Shown: positions 52,958 to 62,637 of the stretch, piece by piece
How positions within the stretch are numbered: position 1 is the stretch's first letter
Layout: each line of letters starts with the position of its first letter
DNA from: Pontibacter ummariensis
Lineage (GTDB): Bacteria > Bacteroidota > Bacteroidia > Cytophagales > Hymenobacteraceae
Length of the DNA: 64,000 nt
Assembly (NCBI RefSeq): GCF_900188175.1
Contig: NZ_FZOQ01000010.1
Span: forward strand, 144,886 to 208,885
Direction of reading: 5' to 3'
Notes under the pieces: model-generated
What the model was told of the DNA's origin: nothing
What the model saw: only the letters and a program-made list of their open reading frames with translations
Databases searched by the model: none
Made by a program: the position numbers and the translations under genes

Positions 52958-53554
52958 TTATTTCTTCTCTTCTTGTTTTTCTTTCAAAGCATCAATCTTC
53001 TGACAGAGGTCTTTGAAGATCTCCTCGATGTCGCCAATGCCATCCACCGAGAAATATTTCCCCTGCCCGGCATAATAGTCTGCGACAGGGGCTGTTTTGG
53101 TATTATACTCCTGCACGCGCTTACGGATCAACTCCTCGTTCTGGTCATCCGGACGGCCAGAGGTTTTGCCTCTCAGCAGCAGGCGCTTGGTTAGCTCCTC
53201 GTCGTCCACACGTAGCGCGATCATGCAGGAAATCTCCGTGCCATTATCTTGCAGCAGCTTATCCAGGCCTTGCGCCTGAGGCACCGTGCGCGGAAAACCA
53301 TCAAAGATAAAGCCCCCCGCTCTGCGGTGCTCTTTCACTTTATTCTCGATCATGCCAATCACCACTTCATCCGGCACCAGCAGGCCGTTGTCCATCAGTT
53401 TCTTGGCCTCCAAGCCCAGTTTAGTGCCAGCGGCAATCTCAGAGCGGAGCAAATCACCGGTAGACAGGTGTATCAGATTGTACTTATCTATCAGTTTCTG
53501 GCTTTGTGTTCCTTTACCGGCACCTGGAGGGCCGAACAAGACGATGTTGAGCAT
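52958..53554 (-). CDS. adk: Adenylate kinase (short-LID form)
   Basis: 198 residues. P-loop GPPGAGKGTQ at 8-17 and the FDGFPRTVPQAQGLD motif. The LID region is short (LRGKTSGRPDD), lacking the zinc-type insertion. It interconverts ATP, ADP and AMP. A single ATG start is clear. Confidence 0.97.
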   Translation of the reverse strand: MLNIVLFGPPGAGKGTQSQKLIDKYNLIHLSTGDLLRSEIAAGTKLGLEAKKLMDNGLLVPDEVVIGMIENKVKEHRRAGGFIFDGFPRTVPQAQGLDKLLQDNGTEISCMIALRVDDEELTKRLLLRGKTSGRPDDQNEELIRKRVQEYNTKTAPVADYYAGQGKYFSVDGIGDIEEIFKDLCQKIDALKEKQEEKK

Positions 53555-53676
53555 ATCTTCTAATAAATGTAAAAGTCGAATTTACGGATATTATTGATGA
53601 GTTTTCATTTTTTTTAGCTTGTGGCTACGCGATAGCTACAGCTTAAACTCCCTTATGTGGGTGCTCCCACCCCTGT

Positions 53677-54219
53677 TTACGATATAATTTTATAAATATC
53701 GCGCAGGTTACGCCCCAAACCATTGTAGTCCAGGCCATAGCCTACCACAAAATCATTCGGGATAGAGCGGGCTACATACTTTACGTCAAGCGGATGCTGC
53801 AGGCAATCTGGCTTTAACAGTAATGTGGCGACCTCCACTGAGGCCGGCTTTCGCTCTTTCAGTTGCTGCAGCAGGCCATGCACCGTGTGGCCGGTGTCCA
53901 CGATGTCCTCCAGCACCACTACATGGCGGCTGTGTATGTCCTCACTCAGCCCGAGAATTTCCTTCACCTTGCCCGTACTCTGCATGTCCTGATAGGATGC
54001 CAGCCGGATAAATGATATTTCGCACGGAATGGAGATGCGCTTCATCAGATCGGCGGTAAACATGAAGGAGCCGTTGAGTACCGCCAGGAAAAGGGGTTGC
54101 TTGTGCTCATACTCTTTGTTTATCTGCTCCGCCAGCATGTTTACACGGGCGATGATCTCTTCTTCAAAAATATAGGTACTAAACTCGCAGTCGTGTAGTT
54201 TGACGGTACGGGGATCCAT
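53677..54219 (-). CDS. hpt: Hypoxanthine phosphoribosyltransferase
   Basis: 180 residues. PRPP-binding motif VVVLEDIVDTGHTVHGLL and FLAVLNGSFMFTADLMKRI near the N-terminal half, with the C-terminal VGYGLDYNGLGRNLRDIYKI. It salvages hypoxanthine (and perhaps guanine) to nucleotides. It heads the hpt-adk-obgE minus-strand run; the 122-bp gap to adk may carry a second promoter. Confidence 0.94.
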   Translation of the reverse strand: MDPRTVKLHDCEFSTYIFEEEIIARVNMLAEQINKEYEHKQPLFLAVLNGSFMFTADLMKRISIPCEISFIRLASYQDMQSTGKVKEILGLSEDIHSRHVVVLEDIVDTGHTVHGLLQQLKERKPASVEVATLLLKPDCLQHPLDVKYVARSIPNDFVVGYGLDYNGLGRNLRDIYKIIS

Positions 54220-54264
54220 GAAATGTTTTTTTTGTGCCTGAACAAAGGTACGTATAATAAAAAA

Positions 54265-54292
54265 ATAAGCCCAACAATGCGGTTGGGCTTAT
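54265..54292 (-). terminator. Terminator after hppA
   Basis: An 11-bp stem (ATAAGCCCAAC / GTTGGGCTTAT), loop AATGCG, followed on the minus strand by a T-run. Confidence 0.85.
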
Positions 54293-54322
54293 GCGAAAGT
54301 ATGGCAGTTGTTTCCTTGACTC

Positions 54323-56572
54323 CTAGTGTAGCGACACGGTAACCTCCCCGTTAACCGTGGCTTTGGCCGTTCCTGGCAAAGTCTTCTTTTGCTCGTTCAG
54401 GTTGATTTCCTCCAACTCAAGAGGTGCCTCTGGTATAGCAGGCTCCTGTTCAAAGCCAATGTGCGGCGCAATCACCAGCGACACGATAGACATCAGTTTG
54501 ATGAGGATGTTCATAGAGGGCCCGGAAGTATCTTTAAAAGGGTCACCTACCGTATCGCCGGTAACAGAAGCTTTGTGTGGCTCAGATCCCTTGTATTCTA
54601 CCACGCCGTTTATCTCCACTCCTTTCTCGAAAGACTTTTTGGCGTTGTCCCAGGCACCGCCGGCGTTTGATTGGAACATGGCCATCAACACCCCTGACAC
54701 CGTTACACCTGCCAGCAGGCCGCCCAGAATTTCAGGAGAGGAGGTATCCGGGAACACGCCTTTAAAACCGAAACCCACGATCAGGGGCACGATCAGGGCT
54801 ATGGCGCCCGGCAGCATCATTTCCCGAATGGCAGCCTGTGTGGATATGGCGACGCACTTTTCGTACTCTGGCTTCCCCGTGCCCTCCATAATGCCCGGTA
54901 TTTCCCGGAACTGCCGCCGCACTTCCTGCACCATAGACATGGCAGCCCTACCTACCGCGGATATAGCCAACGCCGAGAAGATGAACGGAATCATGGCCCC
55001 GATAAAGAGCCCAGCCAACACGGGGGCCTTGTATAAGTCAATGGTTCTGATGCCTGCAATACCCACAAAGGCCGCGAAGAGCGCCAATGAAGTAAGAGCA
55101 GCCGAGGCAATAGCGAAGCCTTTGCCCGTTGCGGCGGTCGTGTTACCCACCGCATCGAGGATATCAGTCCGTTCGCGTACTTCCTTGGGCAATTCGCTCA
55201 TTTCGGCGATACCACCGGCATTGTCTGCGATGGGGCCAAACGCATCTATGGCTAACTGCATAGCCGTGGTGGCCATCATGCCGGCCGCGGCAATAGCCAC
55301 GCCATATAAGCCTGCCGCCGCATAAGAGAGCACAATTCCCGCTGCCAGCACAATGATAGGTAGCACTGTGGAATGCATCCCTACAGCCAGTCCGGCAATA
55401 ATGTTCGTGGCGTGGCCCGTAGAAGACTGCTGCACGATGGAGTTAACGGGCTTTTTACCCATGGCCGTATAGTACTCGGTGATGATGCTCATGAGGCCTC
55501 CTACTATTAGCCCTACCAGTACCGCCATAAACACTCCGTTTGGGGTAAAGTCGAAGTTACGAAGATTCAGGCTTTCCGGCAGGAGCCATTGTATCACGAA
55601 GTATGAAGCAATTGCCGTCAGGACTACCGATATCCAGTTACCCCGGTTAAGCGCCGCCTGCACATCTCCTCCCTCACTTACCCGCACGAACAGCATGCCT
55701 ATAAAAGAAAATACAATACCCAGACCGGCAATTAGCATAGGCAGAATAATGGGCGACAGTCCGCCGAATTGGTCCAGCACGACTACTTCCCGCCCCAGTA
55801 CCATCGTTGCCAGGATGGTGGCCACATAAGACCCAAAAAGGTCAGCCCCCATACCTGCTACGTCCCCTACGTTGTCGCCCACGTTATCAGCAATGGTTGC
55901 GGGGTTACGGGGGTCATCTTCGGGTATACCCGCCTCTACCTTCCCTACCAGGTCGGCGCCCACATCGGCAGCTTTCGTGTAAATCCCCCCCCCTACACGT
56001 GCAAAAAGGGCAATACTCTCAGCCCCTAAGGAGAAGCCTGTGAGCACCTCCAGTGCAATCTCCATCTGCACCCCGTTCACATCAGCTCCCTGGCTCACAA
56101 CAAACAGGTAATAAAACAGGATGAAAAGGGACCCCAGCCCCAACACAGCCAATCCGGCCACCCCCATACCCATCACGGAACCTCCCGCAAACGACACTTT
56201 CAAGGCTTTGGCAAGGCTGCTTCGGCCTGCCTCCGCTGTCCGCACGTTTGCCTTTGTGGCGATACGCATACCAATAAAACCGGCCAGCGCCGAGAAAAAA
56301 GCCCCTATGATGAAAGCCCCGACGATCAGCGGATGTGATCTTTCCCCGGTATAGCCCAGGTAAGCCAGAAACAGCGAAGCAATGATCACAAAATAAGCCA
56401 GCACTTTGTACTCTGCCTTCAGAAAGGCCATAGCGCCATCCGCTATGTGGCGGGCAATGGTACTCATGCGTTCGTTACCGGCCGGCTGCTTTGTTACCCA
56501 GGCAGACCTGATCCAGGTGTAGAGCAGGGCCGCCAATCCAAAGGCCGGAATTGCGTAGAGAATAGTTTCCAT
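54323..56572 (-). CDS. hppA: Membrane-bound K+-dependent pyrophosphatase (H+ and/or Na+ pump)
   Basis: 749 residues with about 16 membrane spans. The substrate loop DDPRNPATIADNVGDNVGD is complete, and later Asp-rich loops (DNAGGIAEM, GDTVGDPFKDT) are intact. The cation-dependence site reads GNTTAATGKG, with Ala where K+-independent enzymes have Lys and Gly where they have Thr, indicating K+ dependence. Whether it pumps H+, Na+ or both cannot be read here. It hydrolyses PPi to energise the inner membrane. Monocistronic with its own promoter and terminator. Confidence 0.96.
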   Translation of the reverse strand: METILYAIPAFGLAALLYTWIRSAWVTKQPAGNERMSTIARHIADGAMAFLKAEYKVLAYFVIIASLFLAYLGYTGERSHPLIVGAFIIGAFFSALAGFIGMRIATKANVRTAEAGRSSLAKALKVSFAGGSVMGMGVAGLAVLGLGSLFILFYYLFVVSQGADVNGVQMEIALEVLTGFSLGAESIALFARVGGGIYTKAADVGADLVGKVEAGIPEDDPRNPATIADNVGDNVGDVAGMGADLFGSYVATILATMVLGREVVVLDQFGGLSPIILPMLIAGLGIVFSFIGMLFVRVSEGGDVQAALNRGNWISVVLTAIASYFVIQWLLPESLNLRNFDFTPNGVFMAVLVGLIVGGLMSIITEYYTAMGKKPVNSIVQQSSTGHATNIIAGLAVGMHSTVLPIIVLAAGIVLSYAAAGLYGVAIAAAGMMATTAMQLAIDAFGPIADNAGGIAEMSELPKEVRERTDILDAVGNTTAATGKGFAIASAALTSLALFAAFVGIAGIRTIDLYKAPVLAGLFIGAMIPFIFSALAISAVGRAAMSMVQEVRRQFREIPGIMEGTGKPEYEKCVAISTQAAIREMMLPGAIALIVPLIVGFGFKGVFPDTSSPEILGGLLAGVTVSGVLMAMFQSNAGGAWDNAKKSFEKGVEINGVVEYKGSEPHKASVTGDTVGDPFKDTSGPSMNILIKLMSIVSLVIAPHIGFEQEPAIPEAPLELEEINLNEQKKTLPGTAKATVNGEVTVSLH

Positions 56573-56617
56573 GGGGTGTGATTAGAGGTTTAAGAGAACA
56601 CCAGAATATAATATTAA

Positions 56618-56645
56618 ATAAAGTATATTATATAGACTTTTCCAA
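56618..56645 (-). promoter_or_regulatory. Candidate promoter of hppA
   Basis: On the minus strand, TTG (56643-56645), 17 bp, then TACTTTAT (56618-56625), six or seven of eight matches to TAnnTTTG, 45 bp before the start at 56572. The surrounding 300-bp gap (56573-56872) otherwise holds only the hairpin terminator at 56779-56811. Confidence 0.5.
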
Positions 56646-56778
56646 CTGTTTCACACCAACTATTCACCCTCCAAGCAAAACCTTTATTTTCTGTGTATAA
56701 GCAAGTTGTAACACCAACACATCCTCCTGCTTTAAAAAGCAGCAGTACCATGTCAGAATCATGTTCCACAGAAGCAAA

Positions 56779-56811
56779 AAGGGGCTGATCTCAATGAAAG
56801 ATCAGCCCCTT
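56779..56811 (-). terminator. Terminator after the M42-type peptidase gene
   Basis: A perfect 12-bp stem (AAGGGGCTGATC and complement) extended by one pair, loop CAATGAA, then TTTT on the minus strand. Confidence 0.8.
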
Positions 56812-56872
56812 CTCATCAAGGAAATTGCTGTAGCCCTAGGCGTCTCGCTTAAAGCTTCAGTTGATGTCGAAG

Positions 56873-57787
56873 CTAGAGTTTTTCCATGAGCACCTGGTAC
56901 AACTTTACCATGCTGTCGATGTCTTTCTTATGCACGATCTCATCCGGGCTATGCACGTTATCTTCAGGAGCACCCACAAAGCACCAGTCCCAAGGGTAGG
57001 CGCTATGCTGTAACTCTTTAGCGTCGCTTCCACCCGAGCCTTCCACCTCCAACTGGTAAGGGATGTTCGCTTCTTTTGCAATGCCTATGATTTTCTCTAC
57101 ATATGCTCTCCGTGGAATAAGGCTATCGCGCATAGAGATAACCACGCCGGAACCAGGGTGTACGCCCTCCGTTACCCAGGTGATGTCCGCTATCAGGCCC
57201 TGCTTTACGCCATACTGCTCATAAATGTACCTGGCCAGGTAAGCTACCGATCCGCCGCCGTGTTCCTCCCAACAACTAAAGGCGATAATGCCGTTTTCCA
57301 GTGTTTCCGCTACCTGCAGGGCAGCCCAAACGCCCAAACGATTGTCCAGGTAGCAGCTTTGTACTGTATCATCCGTCTCCCGGAAGTCACACTTAAACAC
57401 AAGCTCTGTGCCGCGTGCTATCTCCCGTTCATACGCATAGGTTAACTCCCTTTCTTCTTCATCGTACTGCAATGTACACTCAATCTTTCCTAGGAGATCT
57501 TCCCCAACCAGTTTGTAGCCTGTCTCGAGGTCGGGGCCACCTATCCGCACCAACTGCTTGCCATAGCGAACCGTAAATCCGATGGAGTCCATGTGCGCGA
57601 AAATTGCACTTCTTGGTTTGCCAAACACCAAAAGAATGCAATCCTGAAAGCCTTCCCCGTGTAGCACGATGGGCTCCTGCCTCCACTTGTTTTTATGTTC
57701 CTGGACGTAGTTCAGTAAAAAATTCGTAAGGTTTCTCTCGTTACCAGACGGGGCGTGTATCTGGCAGAGCTGCTCCAGAAGCTTCAT
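56873..57787 (-). CDS. M42/M20-type metallo-aminopeptidase
   Basis: 304 residues, shorter than the usual 340-360 for the M42 (glutamyl aminopeptidase/endoglucanase) family. Metal ligands are visible as AHMDSIG (His), CYLDNRLG (Asp), CWEEHGGG (catalytic Glu pair) and the late [12 protein letters not shown] and [14 protein letters not shown] (His). It probably trims peptides in the cytosol. No signal peptide. The 104-bp gap to the divergent TPR gene carries a TACTTTTA box for the latter. Confidence 0.88.
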   Translation of the reverse strand: MKLLEQLCQIHAPSGNERNLTNFLLNYVQEHKNKWRQEPIVLHGEGFQDCILLVFGKPRSAIFAHMDSIGFTVRYGKQLVRIGGPDLETGYKLVGEDLLGKIECTLQYDEEERELTYAYEREIARGTELVFKCDFRETDDTVQSCYLDNRLGVWAALQVAETLENGIIAFSCWEEHGGGSVAYLARYIYEQYGVKQGLIADITWVTEGVHPGSGVVISMRDSLIPRRAYVEKIIGIAKEANIPYQLEVEGSGGSDAKELQHSAYPWDWCFVGAPEDNVHSPDEIVHKKDIDSMVKLYQVLMEKL

Positions 57788-57891
57788 AATTATTTTCTCT
57801 TTATGGAATTCAAAGTTAGTAGATTTGTTGTACTTTTATTACTACGGCATCTGAGGCAGCAAAGGCCGTCTTCCAATACTGATTAAAAAGC

Positions 57892-59139
57892 ATGAAGAAG
57901 TTACTGTTTGTTATCTTCACACTTATTTTACCGGCTTTAGCCACAGCACAGCAGCCAGGCGCGCCTACTGATACGACGGCCATGCGTCATATTACCTTCG
58001 AGTCGATTGAGGTGGTACCTGAGGCAGCGCGGGTAAAAGGCATGCTGCTGCTGAACAAAGACATACAGTACGAACTGGAAGGGGCCGTGGACAACATGTA
58101 CAACTTTAAGTACGAGCGTGCCGAAAAGCAATTCAAGTCCCTGCGCCGCCGTTACCCGGAGCACCCGCTTCCTTACTTCCTGCTGGGCCTGAGCCAGTGG
58201 TGGAAAATCCTGCCTACCAATATCCAGACCCTGCAGTACGACGATTCCTTCTTTGCCTATATGGACACGACCATTCAGAAGGCTGAGAAGCTGTACGATG
58301 CAGATGAGGATAATGTGGAAGCCGCTTTTTTTATGGCTGCCGCGTATGGCTTTACAGCCCGCCTGCACTCCGAGCGCAGCAATTGGCGCAAGGCCACTGT
58401 TGCCAGCAAGCGCGCATTGGACTACATGGAAAAAGCCAAGGCCGGTAATGGCCTTAGCCCGGAGTTCCTCTTTGGGGAAGCACTCTTTAACTACTATTCT
58501 GTCTGGATTCCGGAGCATTACCCAATGCTGCGTCCTGTGCTCCTGTTTTTCCCGAACGGAGACAAGCGCCTAGGGCTAAAGCAGCTTGCTTATGTGGCAA
58601 ACACGGGCTTTTACACCGGTACGGAAAGCAAGCTCTTCCTGATGAAGATCTATGCAAACGAGGAGAAGGAAATGGAGAAGGCGCTCCAGCTGGCAGAAGA
58701 ACTGTACCAGAAGTACCCGGACAACGCTTATTTCCAGCGTTACTACGCCCGCCTGTTGTTTGTGCAGGGGCATTTTACGAAAGCCGAGCAGGTATCTATA
58801 GACATGCTGCAGCGGATACAGCAAGAGATGCCAGGCTATGAGGCCGTTAGCGGACGCTATGCCTCCTATATTCTGGCGTATATCAACCAACACAAATACC
58901 ATGACCTGCAGAAGGCCGAGCAGCACTACAAGAACTCGATTGTGTATGCGGAGATGTCGGATGAGCGTGACTCGGGCTATTACTTAAACTCTTACCTGAA
59001 CCTGGCCCGTATCGCCGACAAGCGAAATGACAAAGCCACAGCCAAGGCTTATTACAGTGTAGTACTGAAGGCAAGCGAAAAGAAGTCAGCTAATTATAAA
59101 GAGGCCAAGGAGTACCTGAAGAAAAACAGGAAAAAGTAA
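57892..59139 (+). CDS. Tetratricopeptide repeat protein, periplasmic
   Basis: 415 residues. Signal peptide MKKLLFVIFTLILPALATAQ. At least five TPR-like repeats: VDNMYNFKYERAEKQFKSLRRRYPEHPL near 65-90, then EKLYDADEDNVEAAFFMAAAYG, LQLAEELYQKYPDNAYFQRYYARLL, AEQHYKNSIVYAEMSDERD and ATAKAYYSVVLKASEK. It ends KNRKK. A scaffold or assembly role is inferred. It converges on the glycosyltransferase at 59143, with 3 bp between the stops and no terminator between them. Confidence 0.85.
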   Translation: MKKLLFVIFTLILPALATAQQPGAPTDTTAMRHITFESIEVVPEAARVKGMLLLNKDIQYELEGAVDNMYNFKYERAEKQFKSLRRRYPEHPLPYFLLGLSQWWKILPTNIQTLQYDDSFFAYMDTTIQKAEKLYDADEDNVEAAFFMAAAYGFTARLHSERSNWRKATVASKRALDYMEKAKAGNGLSPEFLFGEALFNYYSVWIPEHYPMLRPVLLFFPNGDKRLGLKQLAYVANTGFYTGTESKLFLMKIYANEEKEMEKALQLAEELYQKYPDNAYFQRYYARLLFVQGHFTKAEQVSIDMLQRIQQEMPGYEAVSGRYASYILAYINQHKYHDLQKAEQHYKNSIVYAEMSDERDSGYYLNSYLNLARIADKRNDKATAKAYYSVVLKASEKKSANYKEAKEYLKKNRKK

Positions 59140-59142
59140 GGG

Positions 59143-60204
59143 CTAACGGAATAAACTTAAAAAGGTACTGTGGTACGCCTGCAAGGAGTAGTGCTGCCTG
59201 ACCCATTCCTGTCCGTTTGCCCCCATTTGCTCACGCAGTTCTGGGTTGTTAATCAGTTGTTCCAGGTGCTCATACCATTCCTCTGCAGTGGAGCAGGCAA
59301 ACCCGGCCTTTCCGTTAGGCACAGCCTGTATGTTTGCCCCTACTGCAGAAACAACTGCCGGAATGCCCAGGGCCATATATTGGAGCGCTTTAAAAGCACA
59401 TTTTCCCTTAGCCCATTCTGAATCCGGAAGGGGCATTAGCCCTATGTTCAGCTCCAGCAGGTCTTGTACTTCACGCTCCGCTTTCCACTTTCTAAATTCC
59501 AAAGACTGAAGCTGTAGTTGTGGTGGCTGGTCAGCAATAACCACGAACCGGAAGCGGTACTTTTGCTCCAGTCGCTGTAACACAGGTTCAATTAACTGCA
59601 AGTACAGGAGGGTTGAGTGTGAGCCGATCCAGCCAAGCACCACCTCCGCTCGCTGTTCTTTTCTGTGGTGGTAGAGGTGAACAGTATCCAGTACACTAGG
59701 AAGCAAGACCACCTTCTGGTTATGCTTTTGCGCAAAAGACAGCAAGTAATTGTTCCCGCAACTTACCTTGTCGCTCCACCGGCATATACTTCTCGTCTTC
59801 CCGTGCCATTTAAAACTTGCCGCCATCTTGTTAGAAGCTGTCGTGTTAGGCAACCAGATCGCGTCGTCAAAGTCGAAGACTATTTTCTTACGAAAGACTT
59901 TTGCGGCTATCCACTCAAACCAAGGGGGTCCCACAGGGGTAGCCTCCCGGTGGATAAAGACGAAATCATAGGCTGGCAACCGAAATAACAGGGCGCAACG
60001 CTTGATAAAGCCTGCTAGCAACCCGATGGATTTTTGCCTGGCGTGCCTGGGCTTGTATAGCACCTGCCAGGTTTGGCAACTCCAGAAGGGCGCTACTTCA
60101 TACTTTATCTCGTGCATGTCAAGTATGGGGAGCCACTGTTCCACGCGGTAACGCTGTGAAGCAGCCTCTCCGTGGGGATAAGGCACCACAAACAGCAATC
60201 TCAT
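59143..60204 (-). CDS. GT4-like glycosyltransferase 1
   Basis: 353 residues. GT-B fold: the N-terminal MRLLFVVPYPHGEAASQRYRV, then FDFDDAIWLPN and GWIGSHSTLLYLQL. The C-terminal donor motif is KALQYMALGIPAVVSAVGANIQAV. It probably adds one sugar to a surface polysaccharide; donor and acceptor are unknown. Its start overlaps the stop of the upstream glycosyltransferase by 4 bp (ATGA), so they are coupled. Confidence 0.88.
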   Translation of the reverse strand: MRLLFVVPYPHGEAASQRYRVEQWLPILDMHEIKYEVAPFWSCQTWQVLYKPRHARQKSIGLLAGFIKRCALLFRLPAYDFVFIHREATPVGPPWFEWIAAKVFRKKIVFDFDDAIWLPNTTASNKMAASFKWHGKTRSICRWSDKVSCGNNYLLSFAQKHNQKVVLLPSVLDTVHLYHHRKEQRAEVVLGWIGSHSTLLYLQLIEPVLQRLEQKYRFRFVVIADQPPQLQLQSLEFRKWKAEREVQDLLELNIGLMPLPDSEWAKGKCAFKALQYMALGIPAVVSAVGANIQAVPNGKAGFACSTAEEWYEHLEQLINNPELREQMGANGQEWVRQHYSLQAYHSTFLSLFR

Positions 60205-61409
60205 TGGTGCCCCTCCTGCTTCTGGCCGAAAAAGTATTCGTATGCCTCTTTTACCCTGTCTGGGTTTCTGTACTTCCTGGCCAGCTTTGGTATTTCCTGC
60301 CGGTGGTTAGGATCTTGCAGTATGTGCAATATTTGCTGCACAGCCCTCTCCACGCTTCCCACCTCCTGCAAGTTAAACAAAGCGCCACCGCCTTCGTTTT
60401 TAATAATATCACTGTCATCTCCCACGCCTTCGGTTAACAGCACGGGTAAACCGTTCGCCCAGTACTCCCCGATCTTTATGGGCGAAAGGCATCTCTTGGA
60501 AGGCCCGGGTTTAAAGGTTGCAAAGGCAAAGTCAGCAGCCGACATGTACTGCGGCACTTCTGTATGAGGAACAGTAGTTATATACACCCTATCCTTATCA
60601 ATATTACTCTCCTCCAGGTAGTGTATAATTTCTTCCTGAGGCTGTGGTGATAGTATAAGGAGTCTAAATCGGGGAACTGTTTTAAAGCATTGCCTATAGA
60701 TTTGGAAGACCTCCTCTTTATAGTAAAGGTCTCCATACTTCCCTACATATATGCCTACGCACTCATCCTTTTCTATGCTTAAAGCCCTTCTCATACTTTC
60801 CCGACTACTCTCCCGCATCATAAACTGCTGGAGATCTACCACACAAGGCACTAACTTAATTTTCCCTTTAGGAACCCTCTCTCTCAAAAGCTCTTGTCTG
60901 TACTTTTCTGATACAGGCATCAAACCAGTCGCGTACTTCTTCTCCCGCTCTTCCCACATCTTTTGAAAAATGTACTTCAGGTTGTGCTTACCCCATACAC
61001 CAGACTCTAACATATAAGCAGCATGAGGTTCAAAAAGAGACACATAGTAAGGAATACCTGACCTGGTAAAAATGAAATGCGCCAAGGCTCCTGCCAAAGC
61101 GCCAAAACCAACGACACTGTTAATTTCTTTTTTCTCCGCAATGGTTTTAAGCCGGGCAGGTAGTACCAGAAAGTCCGCTGCTTTACTGAGTATGTTGGGG
61201 CCATAGTTCTTAATGTAAACCGGCTTATGCTCCACCTTGCCTGGTAATTGCCTTTCTCCCACTACGTGATGCTCTCGCTCCAGCGTTACTAAGAGAATCT
61301 TTTGGACACTCGATATTTCATCCAGGGCCTGCACATGGGGCAAGACAGCTCCCTGCGTCAGTCCATCCTCCAGCCCCCAGTAAGAAAGTACTAGCACTCT
61401 TTTCGCCAT
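60201..61409 (-). CDS. GT4-like glycosyltransferase 2
   Basis: 402 residues. N-terminus KRVLVLSYWGLEDGLTQGAVLPHV; GT-B donor region GPSKRCLSPIKIGEYWANGLPVLLTEGVGDDSDII. The DNA is noticeably more AT-rich than the core genes. Start and stop overlap both neighbours (1 bp upstream, 4 bp downstream), consistent with one operon. Confidence 0.88.
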   Translation of the reverse strand: MAKRVLVLSYWGLEDGLTQGAVLPHVQALDEISSVQKILLVTLEREHHVVGERQLPGKVEHKPVYIKNYGPNILSKAADFLVLPARLKTIAEKKEINSVVGFGALAGALAHFIFTRSGIPYYVSLFEPHAAYMLESGVWGKHNLKYIFQKMWEEREKKYATGLMPVSEKYRQELLRERVPKGKIKLVPCVVDLQQFMMRESSRESMRRALSIEKDECVGIYVGKYGDLYYKEEVFQIYRQCFKTVPRFRLLILSPQPQEEIIHYLEESNIDKDRVYITTVPHTEVPQYMSAADFAFATFKPGPSKRCLSPIKIGEYWANGLPVLLTEGVGDDSDIIKNEGGGALFNLQEVGSVERAVQQILHILQDPNHRQEIPKLARKYRNPDRVKEAYEYFFGQKQEGHQ

Positions 61410-62611
61410 CAGCTGTTCGTATCGTAAAAAAGATGCCGAAAGAACTTCTCTTTGTATACCTTATAAGAGAACCTGTTATTGATGTCCTGTTCTACTTTGG
61501 CTCTATCTATCAGCTCTTTGTCCCGGTTATGGTAGACATGCTCCAGCTTTGCAAGACAGTCTTCTTGGTCTCCTGCGGCAAACAGAAAACCTGTTTCACC
61601 ATCATTAACTACCTCTTTAAGCCCTCCTGCATCTGAGGCCAACAGTGTCGTTCCCGCTGCCAGAGCTTCTAAAGCTACAAAGGAAAGTCCCTCTACAAAA
61701 GAAGGTACGACTACTAAATCTGCCTTTTCTAGCATACAACGCAAATGAGGATTTGACACAGCCCCAGTTAGTCTGACAAAGGCATTCAAGCTATTATTCC
61801 TTATCCTAGCCTTTATCTCTTCTTCTGCTTCTCCTGCTCCAATTAACAAAAGCTGCAGATTCCCTGCCTTTATTCTCTTTCTCTTCAAAAACCTCTCTAG
61901 CACTTCCAAAAAGAAGAGCTGCCCTTTGTTACAATCCAGCCTTCCTGGCAACACAATTTTAAAAGCCTCCTCTTTGCCGACAAAGACAGATACTTTCTCT
62001 GTTGGTACCTTAGCCAGGTTAAAAATCGGGTTATACAGAACTACGTGCCTATGATGTTTCATAAAATGCGCCTCAACGTCTGTTCTTGTCGCCTTGCTAA
62101 TGGATATGTGGCTATTATCTGCCAAACGCGCCAATCCCTGATTTAAGCTGTTAATGGTAATTCTAGGAAAAGAGTTTAAAGGGAACTGAGCATACTGTAA
62201 TCCGTGATAGTACTGATGCAGTGCCAGCCTCAAGCCTGTCGTAAAGCCAAACAGTTTCACCAAACGCATAATAAAATGCGCATAAGGAGCATTTGCAACA
62301 ACGACAGACACCTGCCTCTTTTTAAGAAACTGGAGGATAGGCCCAATAATTGAAAGAGATGATAAGAAAGCTTGGGGCGAGAGATAAGCATCCTGCTGAC
62401 GGAGCTGCAGTATGTCTTGCGGAGGCACTAGAACTCCTAGCTCCTGGAGCACATCCGCATCAAAGTCTGACAGCACGATCAGACACACATTTACTTTCCT
62501 CTCTTGCAGTGCAGCTATTTGATTGGCAACCTGTTTCGTTATACCTTCACGGGCAATGGCTGGTGTAATAACAGCCACATTAGGTCGTCTTGAGTTTCCA
62601 AAAGAAAGCAT
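61409..62611 (-). CDS. GT4 glycosyltransferase 3
   Basis: 400 residues. GT4 motifs GRLDCNKGQLFFLEVLERFL, then VVPSFVEGLSFVALEALAAGTTLLASDAGGLKEVV with the E(x)7E pair. The first gene of the minus-strand GT operon. The start is 26 bp from the divergent start at 62638. Confidence 0.92.
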   Translation of the reverse strand: MLSFGNSRRPNVAVITPAIAREGITKQVANQIAALQERKVNVCLIVLSDFDADVLQELGVLVPPQDILQLRQQDAYLSPQAFLSSLSIIGPILQFLKKRQVSVVVANAPYAHFIMRLVKLFGFTTGLRLALHQYYHGLQYAQFPLNSFPRITINSLNQGLARLADNSHISISKATRTDVEAHFMKHHRHVVLYNPIFNLAKVPTEKVSVFVGKEEAFKIVLPGRLDCNKGQLFFLEVLERFLKRKRIKAGNLQLLLIGAGEAEEEIKARIRNNSLNAFVRLTGAVSNPHLRCMLEKADLVVVPSFVEGLSFVALEALAAGTTLLASDAGGLKEVVNDGETGFLFAAGDQEDCLAKLEHVYHNRDKELIDRAKVEQDINNRFSYKVYKEKFFRHLFYDTNS

Positions 62612-62637
62612 TTACAACTAACAGCTAAAGCCGGTTT

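Noticed and set aside
54357..55325. A long open frame (about 320 codons) on the strand opposite hppA
   Set aside because: It is antisense to a well-conserved pyrophosphatase, has no recognisable motifs and is rich in Pro/Ala/Ser/Thr as expected from the reverse of GC-rich membrane codons.
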